This document shows, piece after piece, positions 26,701 through 37,512 of a stretch of DNA of 64,000 nucleotides (its first letter is position 1; every line of letters begins with the position of its first letter). Under the pieces are notes generated by a model. The model was given only the letters and a program-made list of their open reading frames with translations, was not told the origin of the DNA and ran no database searches. Location: contig NZ_RXFT01000009.1 in assembly GCF_003952165.1 (NCBI RefSeq), forward strand, positions 186,001-250,000. The letters are read 5' to 3'. Source of the stretch: Variovorax guangxiensis (GTDB lineage: Bacteria; Pseudomonadota; Gammaproteobacteria; Burkholderiales; Burkholderiaceae_C). The position numbers were made by a program, and so were the translations under genes.

Positions 26701-27918
26701 TCAGAAGCTGTGGCGGATGCCGAACTCGTAGCCCATCGACGACTTGGGCTGCAGCGCCACGCGGTTGTACGTTGCCACGTACGACGGGCCGGCGCCGACC
26801 GTGTTGCCGGCACCGTTCTTGTTGGTCACGCGCGCGATCGTGCCGTAGAGCGCGGTGCGCTTCGACAGGTTGTGCACGTAGCCCAGCGCGAACTTGTTCG
26901 ACTTCGGGTCGGGGGTGTTCACGGCGAAGAGGGCCGGCGCGCGGTTGTAGTCGTACTTGACCTGCGAGTAGGAGGCGCGGATCTGGCCCGGGCCGATCGG
27001 CACGGTCACGCCGATCAGGTAGCCGGTGAGGTCGGTGCTCGGCACCGGTGTGAAGATGTTCAGCGGATCGCGCTGGTCCTTCGAGCGCGAGTACTCGCCG
27101 AACAGCTTGGCCACGCCGAAGTCGTAGGTCGCGCCGAGGTTGAAGGTCTTGATCTTGCCCAGACGTGCCACGGCGGAGGAACCTGAACCGGAGGTGAAGC
27201 TGGTGTCGTTCTGCGCGTAGCTGACGGCGACGTCGACCGGGCCCGAGGCGTACCCGACGCGGCCGCCGATATGGCGGCCGGTGTTGGTGCGGTCGGCGCC
27301 GGTGATGGTGTCGGGCGACAGGCGAGTGATCTCGTGGAAGCTGTAGCCCAGGTTGCCGTAGAAGCCGCCCAGGTTGCGCGGCAGGAAGTACTGGACCATG
27401 TTGCCGGCGCGCTTGTAGGTGCTGTTGCTGCCGTAGCCGGTGCCCGAGAGGCTGCCTTCGTTGGCGTCGATGATCAGCGAGCCGCCGATGCCGGTGTCGC
27501 CGAACGGATCGAACTGCTCGTCGTTCAGCACGGTGGCGGTCTTGTCGCGGCCGATGCGGAACTCGCCGAAGCTGCCGGCCAGGCTCACGGTGGAGCGGCG
27601 GCTGAAGTTGGAGACGCCGGTGGCGCCGTCGTCGTTGGTGATCGGGGCTTCGAGCCAGAAGCTGGCCGACAGGCCGCCGCCGAGGTCTTCGACGCCGCGG
27701 AAGCCCAGGCGGCTGGAACTCAGGCCCGAGTTGGCCAGCTCGGTACGGCTGGCCTTCACGCTGTAGTAGGGGGTGAAAAGGGTGGCCGGGACCGACTCGC
27801 TCTTGTTCGAGACGTTGCGGTAGGCCGCATCGACGACGCCGAACAGCGTCACGGTCGATTGCGCCGACGCGGCACCGCAGGCTGCCATCGCAGCCAGAAC
27901 AAGCAGGGATTTTTTCAT
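26701..27918 (-). CDS. Outer-membrane trimeric porin (Burkholderiales type)
   Basis: A 405-residue general porin. The signal peptide MKKSLLVLAAMAACGAASAQ is followed by STVTLFGVVDAAYR, the hallmark first strand of betaproteobacterial porins. SSSRLGFRGVEDLGGGLSASFWLE and the FGEFRIGRDKTA block follow, and the C-terminal strand ends in Phe (GIRHSF), the assembly signal for the BAM machinery. The ATG at 27918 is chosen because it begins the signal peptide. Pore selectivity cannot be read from the sequence. It is monocistronic, with its own terminator and a 209-bp upstream gap likely holding regulatory sites. Confidence 0.95.
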   Translation of the reverse strand: MKKSLLVLAAMAACGAASAQSTVTLFGVVDAAYRNVSNKSESVPATLFTPYYSVKASRTELANSGLSSSRLGFRGVEDLGGGLSASFWLEAPITNDDGATGVSNFSRRSTVSLAGSFGEFRIGRDKTATVLNDEQFDPFGDTGIGGSLIIDANEGSLSGTGYGSNSTYKRAGNMVQYFLPRNLGGFYGNLGYSFHEITRLSPDTITGADRTNTGRHIGGRVGYASGPVDVAVSYAQNDTSFTSGSGSSAVARLGKIKTFNLGATYDFGVAKLFGEYSRSKDQRDPLNIFTPVPSTDLTGYLIGVTVPIGPGQIRASYSQVKYDYNRAPALFAVNTPDPKSNKFALGYVHNLSKRTALYGTIARVTNKNGAGNTVGAGPSYVATYNRVALQPKSSMGYEFGIRHSF

Positions 27919-28127
27919 TCGTATCACTCCAGGATGGGGAAGTTGCCGCTCCGATGCCGGATGCAGCTGCTGAGAGCCCGGGCTTTTGCGCCACAAGACT
28001 GCATCGGAGTGTTTCCATCGCGGAAGACAAACGAATTACATAGGGTAAGTACCCAACCCCCGAAGGGCCAAGCCTCTTGACATAAGTGTCCTGACTGTTT
28101 CCTGACCCGGAACGCCGTTCCGGCCAC

Positions 28128-29393
28128 TCACTCGCTCATGGGCAATTCGCGCTGCCGGCGTCGCAGCACCATCCACTGGCTCCACGTGCCGAAGGCGGCG
28201 ATCAGCAGCAACACCGCCGCATAGCCCTCGGCCGTGTTCAGCAGCCCCAGCGGCGCCACCAGGAAGCCCGCGAGCATGGCCGGCAGGCTGAACGCGAGAT
28301 AGCTCACCACGAAGATCGCCGCGAAGAGCTCGCCGCGCTCGTGCGATTGCGCCATCGGCGCCAGCGTCTGCACCAGCGCCGAGAACGCGCCGCCGAAGCC
28401 GATGCCCGCTACCGCCGTGCCGACGAAGAAGAGCGCGAGCGAACGGGTGGCAAGCGAGGCCAGCAGCAGCACCAGGCCGAGCGCGATGCTGGCCATGCCG
28501 ACGATGGCCGGGCGCGGAGCCGCAAGGCGGCCGAGCAGCGTCGGCGCGATGGCTCCCATGCCGGAAAGCACCGCCACCGTGAGGCCGTTGACCACGCCGT
28601 TGTCAATGCCGAACACATGCAGCATGAGCGAAGGCGCCAGCGACAGGTACAGCCCGCCGAGCGCCCACACCACGATGAACACCGGCAGCCCGCGCGCGAA
28701 CTCGGCGCGTGCCTTCGCCGGAATCGACACGCGCGGCACCAGCGAGGCCAGCGCCCCGGCGCGCGGCGTGACGGTCTCGGGCATCCACAGCACCACCGCC
28801 GCGCCCAGCGCGAACACCGCGGCGAGCACGCCGAACACCAGCATCACCGGTTGCAGCGAGAACTTCACCGCCATGCCCGTGAGCAGCGCACCCGCGGCAA
28901 GGCCTGCAAGCGGCGACACGCTCGTGATCAGCGCCCCCAGCCGCTTGCGCGAAGCCGGCGCCGCCTCGACCACCGCCGCGCTCAGCGCGCCGCTCGCCAC
29001 GCCGGTGGCGATGCCCTGCACCACGCGCGCGACGATCAGCCCGCCGATGCCATCCGCGAGCAGGAAAAGCCCCATCGCCACCGCCTGCAGCACCAGCGCC
29101 GCCAGCACCACCGGGCGCCGCCCGATGTGGTCCGACAGCGACCCGGCTACCAGCAGAGAAACCAGCAGCGCGATCGCGTAGACCGCGAAGGCCACCGTGA
29201 GCAGCGACGAAGAGAAATGCCAGGCGTGCTGGAACACCACGAACAGCGGCGAAGGCGCGGCGGCTGCGAAGAAAAAGGCGAACAGCACCGCCGCGAGCAG
29301 CGGAAAGGCCGCGCGCTGCGGCAGGCGCCAGGGCCTGGAGCGCGCCGCGAGGTCGGCAGTGGCGGAAGCGAGTTCGGGGCAGGAGGACGGCAT
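28128..29393 (-). CDS. MFS transporter, 12 TM (drug-efflux-like)
   Basis: A 421-residue major facilitator protein with about 12 hydrophobic helices. The GSLSDHIGRRPVVL loop is motif A, and RVVQGIATGVASGALSAAVVE resembles motif C of exporters. The divergent TetR-family regulator 89 bp away is the classical efflux-pump arrangement, so it is probably repressed by that protein and induced by its substrate. Substrate is unknown. Confidence 0.85.
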   Translation of the reverse strand: MPSSCPELASATADLAARSRPWRLPQRAAFPLLAAVLFAFFFAAAAPSPLFVVFQHAWHFSSSLLTVAFAVYAIALLVSLLVAGSLSDHIGRRPVVLAALVLQAVAMGLFLLADGIGGLIVARVVQGIATGVASGALSAAVVEAAPASRKRLGALITSVSPLAGLAAGALLTGMAVKFSLQPVMLVFGVLAAVFALGAAVVLWMPETVTPRAGALASLVPRVSIPAKARAEFARGLPVFIVVWALGGLYLSLAPSLMLHVFGIDNGVVNGLTVAVLSGMGAIAPTLLGRLAAPRPAIVGMASIALGLVLLLASLATRSLALFFVGTAVAGIGFGGAFSALVQTLAPMAQSHERGELFAAIFVVSYLAFSLPAMLAGFLVAPLGLLNTAEGYAAVLLLIAAFGTWSQWMVLRRRQRELPMSE

Positions 29394-29416
29394 GGCGAAT
29401 CCTTAATGCAACTTTT

Positions 29417-29467
29417 TTTGCTTTTGCGATTCTAGACCTGCGAATTCTCTAAAGCAAATATTTTTGC
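29417..29467. promoter_or_regulatory. Inverted repeats in the MFS-TetR divergent gap, candidate operator
   Basis: The gap is unusually AT-rich for this genome. It contains TTTGCTTT (29417-29424) paired with AAAGCAAA (29451-29458), and a tighter GCAAA-TATT-TTTGC (29454-29467) just upstream of the tetR start. These fit binding sites for the TetR dimer overlapping both promoters. Confidence 0.4.
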
Positions 29468-29482
29468 GTTAAAGTCCAGACC

Positions 29483-30052
29483 ATGACCGACATCGCCCTC
29501 CCCAACAAACGCCCCGGCGGCCGCAGCGCCCAGGTGCAGGCATTGGTGCGCACTGCCCTCGAAGAACTCGTGGCGGAACAAGGAAGGGAGCGCGTCACGG
29601 TGCCGGCGGTGGCCGAGCGCGCGGGTGTCAGCGCCTCCAGCATCTACCGGCGCTGGGGCGACCTGCAGGGGCTGCTGGCCGAAACCGCAACCCATCGGCT
29701 GGACCCGAACCGCCCACTGCCGAATACGGGAACGCTGCGCGCCGACCTGGAAGCCTGGGCGCGCGAACTCATCGAGCACCTGGCCAGGCCGTGCAATACC
29801 TCGTTGCTGAAAGCCGCGGCCGCGCTGGCCAACGATGGCGCGGACACCGACTGCCTGCGCAACCGCCGCAGGGAGGCGCTCACGCTTGTCGAGCAGGCCC
29901 GCGCCCGCGGCGAGCGCGCACCCGAGCCGCAGCAGGTGATCGATCACCTGATCGCGCCGATCGTGTTCCGGTTGGTGTTCGGTGGTGACGGGGTGCAGCC
30001 GGGACTGGCGGGCCGGCTGGTGGACGAGCTCTTCGTCCTCAGTTCGTCTTGA
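29483..30052 (+). CDS. TetR/AcrR-family transcriptional repressor
   Basis: A 189-residue regulator. The N-terminal helix-turn-helix (about 16-62) contains VTVPAVAERAGVSASSIYRRWGDLQGLL, the TetR signature. The C-terminal ligand domain is divergent, as usual. It is transcribed away from the MFS exporter and likely represses both genes. Its last 14 bp overlap the end of the convergent Bug gene. Confidence 0.9.
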   Translation: MTDIALPNKRPGGRSAQVQALVRTALEELVAEQGRERVTVPAVAERAGVSASSIYRRWGDLQGLLAETATHRLDPNRPLPNTGTLRADLEAWARELIEHLARPCNTSLLKAAAALANDGADTDCLRNRRREALTLVEQARARGERAPEPQQVIDHLIAPIVFRLVFGGDGVQPGLAGRLVDELFVLSSS

Positions 30053-31025
30053 CTTCCTTCGCCAACCCCAGCTTCTCGATGATCGCCTTCTCCTTCACCA
30101 CCGTGTCCTGCGCGAACTTGGTATAGGTGGCCGAGCTCATGTAGTTCGGCAGCATGTCGTAGCGGCCCAGCGCGGCGACGTAGCTCGGCTCCTCCATCGC
30201 CTGCTTGAAGGCGTCGTGCAGCTTCTTCACCACCTCGGGCGGCGTGCCCTTGGGCGCTCCGATGCCGAAGGGCGAGTTCTGCACCACGTCGTAGCCGAGT
30301 TCCTTCAGCGTGGGCGCGTCGGGGAACTTGGCCAGGCGCTTCTCGCCCCAGGTGTTGAGCACGCGCAGCTTGCCGGCCTCCACCTGCGGCGCGAAGCCGG
30401 TGCTGTCGGCCGCGGCCATCAGCTGGCCGCTGACCACCGCGAGCATCAGGTCGGCGCTGCCCTTGTAGGGCACGTGCTGCAGCTGGATGCCGGCCTTCTG
30501 CGCGACGATCTCGGTCGTCAGGTGCGGGCTGGTGAGCGTGCCCGTGGAGCCGTAGGTGAGCTTGCCGGGGTTGGCCTTGGCGTAGGCAACGAAGTCGGCC
30601 CAGGTCTTGAAAGGGCTGTCGGCCGGCACGACGATGCCGAAGGCGTAGCCGGTGACGTTGATGACGTAGGTGATGTCCTTGAGCGGATCCCAGTTGATCT
30701 TGGTGGTGTAGCCCAGGCGGAACACGCCCAGCGGAATCTGCGCGACGGTGTAGCCGTCGGGCTGCGCGGTCTGCAGCGCCTGCGCGGGCAGCGTGCCGCC
30801 GGCGCCGGGCTTGTTGTCGATGATCACCGGCTGGCCGAGGATCTTGCTCGCGTTCTCCGCGAGCTGGCGCATGGTGATGTCGGTCGGGCCGCCTGCCGGG
30901 AAGGCGATCACCAGCTTGATGGGCTTGGCGGGAAAGGCCTGCGCGAGCGCCGCCATCGGAAAAGCGAGGCCGCCGGTTGCGGCGAGTGCGGCAGCGGTAC
31001 GGAGGAAGGTGGAGCGGCGGAGCAT
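30039..31025 (-). CDS. Bug-family (TTT) periplasmic solute-binding protein
   Basis: A 328-residue periplasmic binding protein of the tripartite tricarboxylate transporter type. A signal peptide (about 1-28, ending ALAQA) is followed by KPIKLVIAFPAGGPTDITMR, NKPGAGGTLPAQ, TYGSTGTLTSPH and HVPYKGSADLM, all typical of the family. These proteins bind carboxylates and related small acids. No TctA/TctB membrane genes are in the window, so it is an orphan. It lies 131 bp downstream of the acetylpolyamine-deacetylase-like gene on the same strand, which may hint at ligand class. Confidence 0.93.
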   Translation of the reverse strand: MLRRSTFLRTAAALAATGGLAFPMAALAQAFPAKPIKLVIAFPAGGPTDITMRQLAENASKILGQPVIIDNKPGAGGTLPAQALQTAQPDGYTVAQIPLGVFRLGYTTKINWDPLKDITYVINVTGYAFGIVVPADSPFKTWADFVAYAKANPGKLTYGSTGTLTSPHLTTEIVAQKAGIQLQHVPYKGSADLMLAVVSGQLMAAADSTGFAPQVEAGKLRVLNTWGEKRLAKFPDAPTLKELGYDVVQNSPFGIGAPKGTPPEVVKKLHDAFKQAMEEPSYVAALGRYDMLPNYMSSATYTKFAQDTVVKEKAIIEKLGLAKEVKTN

Positions 31026-31156
31026 GGCTGACTGGGTCCTGACTTGGGAAAGCGCCGATTGGGCCCCGCCGCACCGGCGAAGGCAATCGGGGCTGCCCTG
31101 ATTTCCGTGGGAAACAGGGGCGAATTCCGGCGTCCGAGTCGCCTGCGCGTCAGCTG

Positions 31157-32197
<1,041 letters not shown>

Positions 32198-32236
32198 GAA
32201 GATGGAAGGCCGGTGCGGCTGTGGCGAAGCCGCCCA

Positions 32237-33286
32237 TCATGCCGCACGCCGCAGCACCGCCCGGCGCCTTCCGGAGGCCGTGAGCCCGAACAGGTCCTTC
32301 GGGTCGTCGAGCTCCGGCACCAGCGCGATCTGCCGGCCGATGCCGCGCTCGGTCGCGATGCGCTGGATGTAGCGCAGCGCCGTGTAGTCCTCCAGCGCGA
32401 AGCCCACCGAGTCGAACAGCGTGACCTGCGCCGCGCTCTCGCGCCCCGGCACCTCGCCGAGCAGCACGCGCCAGAGCTCGTGCACCGGGAAGTCGGCGGC
32501 CACCTGCTGGATCTCGCCCTCGACGCGGGTCTGGGGCTCGTACTCGACGAACACGCGCGCCTTGCCGAGCACGCCGGGATGCAGTTCGGTCTTGCCGGGC
32601 GAATCGCCGCCCACCGCGTTGATATGCATGCCCGGCTCGATCATGTCGGGCGTGAGCACCGTCGCGCGCCCCTGGTAGGCGGTGACGGTGGTGACGATGT
32701 CCGCGCCGCGCACCGCCTCGGCCACCGAGCGGGCGCGCACGATCTCCAGCGGCGTGCAGGCCGCGAGGTGGCGCACCAGCTTGTCGGTGGCATGGGGGTC
32801 GATGTCGTACACCCGCACTTCCTCGATGCCCAGCAGCGCATGGAAGGCCAGCGCCTGGAACTCGCTCTGCGAGCCGTTGCCGATCAGCGCGAGGCTGCGC
32901 GAATCGGGCCGCGCCAGCGCCTTCGCGGCCATCGCCGAAGTGGCGGCCGTGCGCAGCGCGGTGGTGAGCGTGAGTTCGGAAAGCAGCACGGGGTAGCCCG
33001 TGTCGACCTCGGCGAGCACGCCGAAGGCCATGACGGTCGGGAGCCCGACCTGCGTGTTGTGCGGATGCCCGTTGACGTACTTGAAGGCGTAGGCGCCATC
33101 GTCGGCCACCGGCATCAGCTCGATCACGCCGAGGTGCGAATGGCTGGCCACGCGCGCCTTCTTGTCGAACTCGCGCCACCGCATGAAGTCATCGCGCAGC
33201 GCGTCGGCCAGCGCGGTGAGGAACTGCGGAACGCCGGTCTCGTCCACCAGGCGGACCAGGCTGTGAACATCGATGAAGCGGGTCAT
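32237..33286 (-). CDS. Ornithine cyclodeaminase
   Basis: Converts L-ornithine to L-proline and ammonia using bound NAD. The 349-residue protein has MKARVAS-like KKARVASHSHLGVIELMP, the substrate region KYVNGHPHNTQVGLPTVMAFG, the NAD fold SLALIGNGSQSEFQALAF and the catalytic segment NAVGGDSPGKTEL. It belongs to the mu-crystallin/OCD family; within it, ornithine is likeliest from the arginine/polyamine context. It heads a minus-strand unit with the deacetylase gene. Confidence 0.88.
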   Translation of the reverse strand: MTRFIDVHSLVRLVDETGVPQFLTALADALRDDFMRWREFDKKARVASHSHLGVIELMPVADDGAYAFKYVNGHPHNTQVGLPTVMAFGVLAEVDTGYPVLLSELTLTTALRTAATSAMAAKALARPDSRSLALIGNGSQSEFQALAFHALLGIEEVRVYDIDPHATDKLVRHLAACTPLEIVRARSVAEAVRGADIVTTVTAYQGRATVLTPDMIEPGMHINAVGGDSPGKTELHPGVLGKARVFVEYEPQTRVEGEIQQVAADFPVHELWRVLLGEVPGRESAAQVTLFDSVGFALEDYTALRYIQRIATERGIGRQIALVPELDDPKDLFGLTASGRRRAVLRRAA

Positions 33287-33435
33287 GACATGGCTCCTTG
33301 CGTAGCCCCGTCGCGGCGCTTCATCCCATCGCATGTTTACTCCACCATGGCTGATTCAGGATGCGCCTGCGCCAAGGGTTGAGAGCCATTGTGCGCCTGC
33401 TCGCGAACCTTTGCGAGCCCTCTGCGGCTGCGCCT

Positions 33436-34845
33436 TCAGTCGCTGCGGCGCTCCTCGATGCTGCGCTCCAGGAAGCGCCAGAGGCGCTCGTCCTCGCTGA
33501 AGGCGACGTTGAAGCGCAGCCAGCCGGTGGGGCGCGGGTTGACCAGGAACAGCTGGCCCGGGCCCAGCATGATTCCCTCGGCCGCGGCGCGCCGCGAGAG
33601 CTCGGCGCTGTCGGTGATGTCCGGATGCCGGGCCCAAAGGTACATGCCGGCCGCGGGCTCATGAAACAGCTCGAAGCCCAGTCCCCCCAGCCGCCGCGCG
33701 ACACTGCCGTGCGCCTGCGCGAGGCGCTCGCGCAGGGCCTTGAGATGCTTGCGCCAGCGGCCGTCGGTCACGGTGCCGAAGGCCAGGCGCTCGGTGATGT
33801 CGGACGAGGTGAGGCCCGAGATCATCTTGAGCTGCGCCAGCTCGTCGAGCAGCTCGGGCTGCGCGATGACATAGCCGACGCGGATGTTCGGCGAGATGGT
33901 CTTCGAGTAGCTGCCCACGTACACCACGCGGCGCAGTTGCCCGAGGCTGGCGAGCGAGGGGCGCATCGACGCGTCCATTTCGGCGTAGATGTCGTTCTCC
34001 ACCAGCGTGAAGTCGTGCGCCTGCGCGAGTTGCAGCAGCTGCACCAGCTGGGGCAGCGAGGCCATGGAGCAGGTCGGGCTCTGCAGCCGCGGCTGCGTGA
34101 AGAAGGCCTTGGGGCGGTGCACCGCCAGCAGCGCTTCGAGCGCAGGCATGTCGTAGCCCGAGGGAGTGCGCGGCACGCCGACGATCTCCACGCCCAGGAA
34201 GCGCAGCATGAACATCAGGTTCGGGTAGCCGGGATCGTCCACGAGCACGCGGTCGCCCGGCTTGAGCAGGCGGCGCGCGACGAGATCCAGCGCCTGGCTC
34301 GAGCCCTGGGTCAGCAGCACCTGGGCGGCCTCGACCACGATCTGCTGCTCCGACAGCGCCTCGGCCGTCGCCATGCGCAGCGCCATGTGGCCGAACGGCA
34401 GGCCATAGCCGCCGATGTCGCTGCCTTCGGAGGCCAGGTGGCGCAGGCTGCGGCGCATGCCGTCCTCGAAGAGCCAGTCGTGCGGCAGCCAGCCGCAACC
34501 GGGCTTGAGTGGCAGGTTGCGGTTCTCGAAGATCTGCTGGAGATACCACCGCGCGTCGAAGCGGGGGTCCGCGCGGGGCGCGCTGGCCGTGCCGGCGGCG
34601 CTCTCCTCGCTGCGCCGCTTGACGAAGAAACCGGCGTTGGCCCGCGAGACCAGCAGGCCCTGCGCCACCAGCCGGTCGTAGGCTTCGACCACCGTGAAGA
34701 CGCTGACGCCATGGGCGGCGGCGAAGGCGCGGATCGACGGCAGCTTGGTGTCGGCCTTGAGCTTCTGGGCGCCGATCAGGCCGCGCAGCCCTTCCACGAT
34801 CTGGCTCACCAGTGGCGTCGGCTGTTCGGGGCGAAGAATGAGCAT
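33436..34845 (-). CDS. MocR/GabR-type regulator (GntR wHTH fused to aminotransferase fold)
   Basis: A 469-residue PLP-binding transcription factor. An N-terminal GntR winged helix (about 1-78: KLPSIRAFAAAHGVSVFTVVEAYDRL) is linked to a fold-type I aminotransferase domain with GSSQALDLVARR, DDPGYPN and the PLP lysine K315 in SYSKTISP. GabR, the best-known relative, activates gabT/gabD with GABA. Here the gene is divergent from gabT, so it is very likely the local GABA or polyamine sensor. I chose ATG 34845 just before the wHTH; an ATG at 34878 would add 11 residues. Confidence 0.92.
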   Translation of the reverse strand: MLILRPEQPTPLVSQIVEGLRGLIGAQKLKADTKLPSIRAFAAAHGVSVFTVVEAYDRLVAQGLLVSRANAGFFVKRRSEESAAGTASAPRADPRFDARWYLQQIFENRNLPLKPGCGWLPHDWLFEDGMRRSLRHLASEGSDIGGYGLPFGHMALRMATAEALSEQQIVVEAAQVLLTQGSSQALDLVARRLLKPGDRVLVDDPGYPNLMFMLRFLGVEIVGVPRTPSGYDMPALEALLAVHRPKAFFTQPRLQSPTCSMASLPQLVQLLQLAQAHDFTLVENDIYAEMDASMRPSLASLGQLRRVVYVGSYSKTISPNIRVGYVIAQPELLDELAQLKMISGLTSSDITERLAFGTVTDGRWRKHLKALRERLAQAHGSVARRLGGLGFELFHEPAAGMYLWARHPDITDSAELSRRAAAEGIMLGPGQLFLVNPRPTGWLRFNVAFSEDERLWRFLERSIEERRSD

Positions 34846-34891
34846 CGGGGGTGTCTCCGGCGGTCCGGCCTGCACCATATTGAGGAAAGTA

Positions 34892-34944
34892 TGTACAGGA
34901 TACAAGACCAGTACAGTCCTCCGGACGACCGCTTCCGGTGTACA
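34892..34944. promoter_or_regulatory. TGTACA repeats, candidate MocR operator
   Basis: The 173-bp mocR-gabT gap holds two palindromes TGTACA (34892-34897 and 34939-34944) and a further GTACAG (34911-34916) that repeats GTACAG at 34893-34898 with an 18-bp period. GabR-like regulators bind direct repeats in such gaps, so this is the natural operator candidate. Confidence 0.45.
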
Positions 34945-35018
34945 TGGCCGGTCCGGATCGGGCGACCTAGAGTGCCGGCATTCCTTTCCTTCCAGCACTC
35001 AAGCACAGGTCGTCCCCC

Positions 35019-36311
35019 ATGCAACGCGAACCCCACCTCAGCAACGCCGCCCTCATGACCCGCCGCAGCGCGGCCGTCGCGCGCGGCGTCGGCCAGGCCC
35101 ATGAAATCTTCGTCAGCCGGGCCGCCAACGCCGAGCTCTGGGACGTCGAGGGCCGCCGCTACATCGACTTCGCGGGCGGCATCGCGGTGCTCAACACCGG
35201 CCACTGCCACCCGGAGATCACGGCTGCAGTCAAGGCGCAGGCCGGGCTCTATTCGCACACCTGCTTCCAGGTACTGGCCTACGAGCCCTACGTGGAACTG
35301 GCCGAGCGCCTGAATGCACTGGCCCCGGGCGCGTTCGCGAAGAAGTCGGTCTTCCTGAGCACCGGCGCCGAGGCGGTGGAGAACGCGGTCAAGATCGCCC
35401 GTGCCCACACCCGGCGCCCCGGCGTCATCGCCTTCACCGGCGGCTACCACGGCCGCACGATGATGACGCTGGGCCTCACCGGCAAGGTCGCGCCCTACAA
35501 GGTCGGCTTCGGCCCCTTCCCGGGCGAGGTGTTCCATGCGCTGTACCCGAACGCGCTGCACGGCGTGAGCGTGGACGAGGCCCTGCATTCGGTCGAGCTG
35601 CTGTTCAAGAACGACATCGAGCCCGAGCGCGTGGCGGCCTTCATCCTGGAGCCGGTGCAGGGCGAAGGCGGCTTCTACGTGGCGCCCAACGATTTCGTCG
35701 AGGGCCTGCGCGCGCTGGCGGACCGCCACGGCATCCTGCTCATCGCCGACGAGGTGCAGACCGGTGCCGGCCGCACCGGCACCTGGTTCGCCAGCGAGCA
35801 GTGGCCGGTGGCGCCCGACCTGATCACCACCGCCAAGTCGATGGCGGGCGGCTTCCCGATCTCCGGCGTGGTGGGCCGCGCCGAGGTGATGGACGCCCCC
35901 GCCCCCGGCGGCCTGGGCGGCACCTATGCCGGCAGCCCCATCGGCTGCGCCGCGGCGCTCGCGGTGCTCAAGGTGTTCGACGACGAGCAGCTGCTGGCGC
36001 GCAGCCGTGCGCTGGGCGAGCGGCTCATGGCCGGCCTGCGCCGCATCGCGGCGGGCGAGCCGTCCATCGGCGACGTGCGCGGGCTCGGCGCCATGGTGGC
36101 CATCGAACTGTTCGAGGAGGGCGACACCGCGCGGCCCGACGCCGCGCTGACCCGCAAAGTGGTCGCGGAGGCGGCACGGCGCGGGTTAATCCTGCTGTCA
36201 TGCGGCACCTACGGCAATGTAATTCGCGTGCTGGTGCCGCTCACGGCATCCGACTTGCTTGTGGACGAAGGCCTGGCGCTTCTCGCGGACAGCTTCGCCG
36301 CGCTGCGCTGA
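35019..36311 (+). CDS. gabT: 4-aminobutyrate aminotransferase
   Basis: PLP enzyme that moves the amino group of GABA (or a related omega-amine) to 2-oxoglutarate, giving succinate semialdehyde and glutamate. 430 residues. Class III aminotransferase motifs are FLSTGAEAVENAVKIAR, GGYHGRT, ILEPVQGEGGF, DEVQTGAGRTG and the PLP lysine K273 in TTAKSMAGGFP. It is first in a plus-strand operon with a Pot-like importer, a ureohydrolase and gabD, which completes the route to succinate. Confidence 0.95.
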   Translation: MQREPHLSNAALMTRRSAAVARGVGQAHEIFVSRAANAELWDVEGRRYIDFAGGIAVLNTGHCHPEITAAVKAQAGLYSHTCFQVLAYEPYVELAERLNALAPGAFAKKSVFLSTGAEAVENAVKIARAHTRRPGVIAFTGGYHGRTMMTLGLTGKVAPYKVGFGPFPGEVFHALYPNALHGVSVDEALHSVELLFKNDIEPERVAAFILEPVQGEGGFYVAPNDFVEGLRALADRHGILLIADEVQTGAGRTGTWFASEQWPVAPDLITTAKSMAGGFPISGVVGRAEVMDAPAPGGLGGTYAGSPIGCAAALAVLKVFDDEQLLARSRALGERLMAGLRRIAAGEPSIGDVRGLGAMVAIELFEEGDTARPDAALTRKVVAEAARRGLILLSCGTYGNVIRVLVPLTASDLLVDEGLALLADSFAALR

Positions 36312-36338
36312 TCGACCGATCCTTTTCCTGAATCCTCC

Positions 36339-37445
<1,107 letters not shown>

Positions 37446-37512
37446 AGCCGGCCTTCCCTTCCCCGATCGCTTTCCCCCTCGTTCCCGTTCATCACCCAGG
37501 AAGATTTCCACC

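Noticed and set aside
28107-28123. CCGGAAC-GCC-GTTCCGG hairpin just after the MFS gene as a terminator
   Set aside because: Good symmetry but no T tract follows. It could be a rho-type or regulatory hairpin, so I left it out of the features.
34877-34905. TTGTAT and CAATAT at 17-bp spacing as the mocR promoter
   Set aside because: The -10 matches only about two of six consensus positions, so support is too weak.
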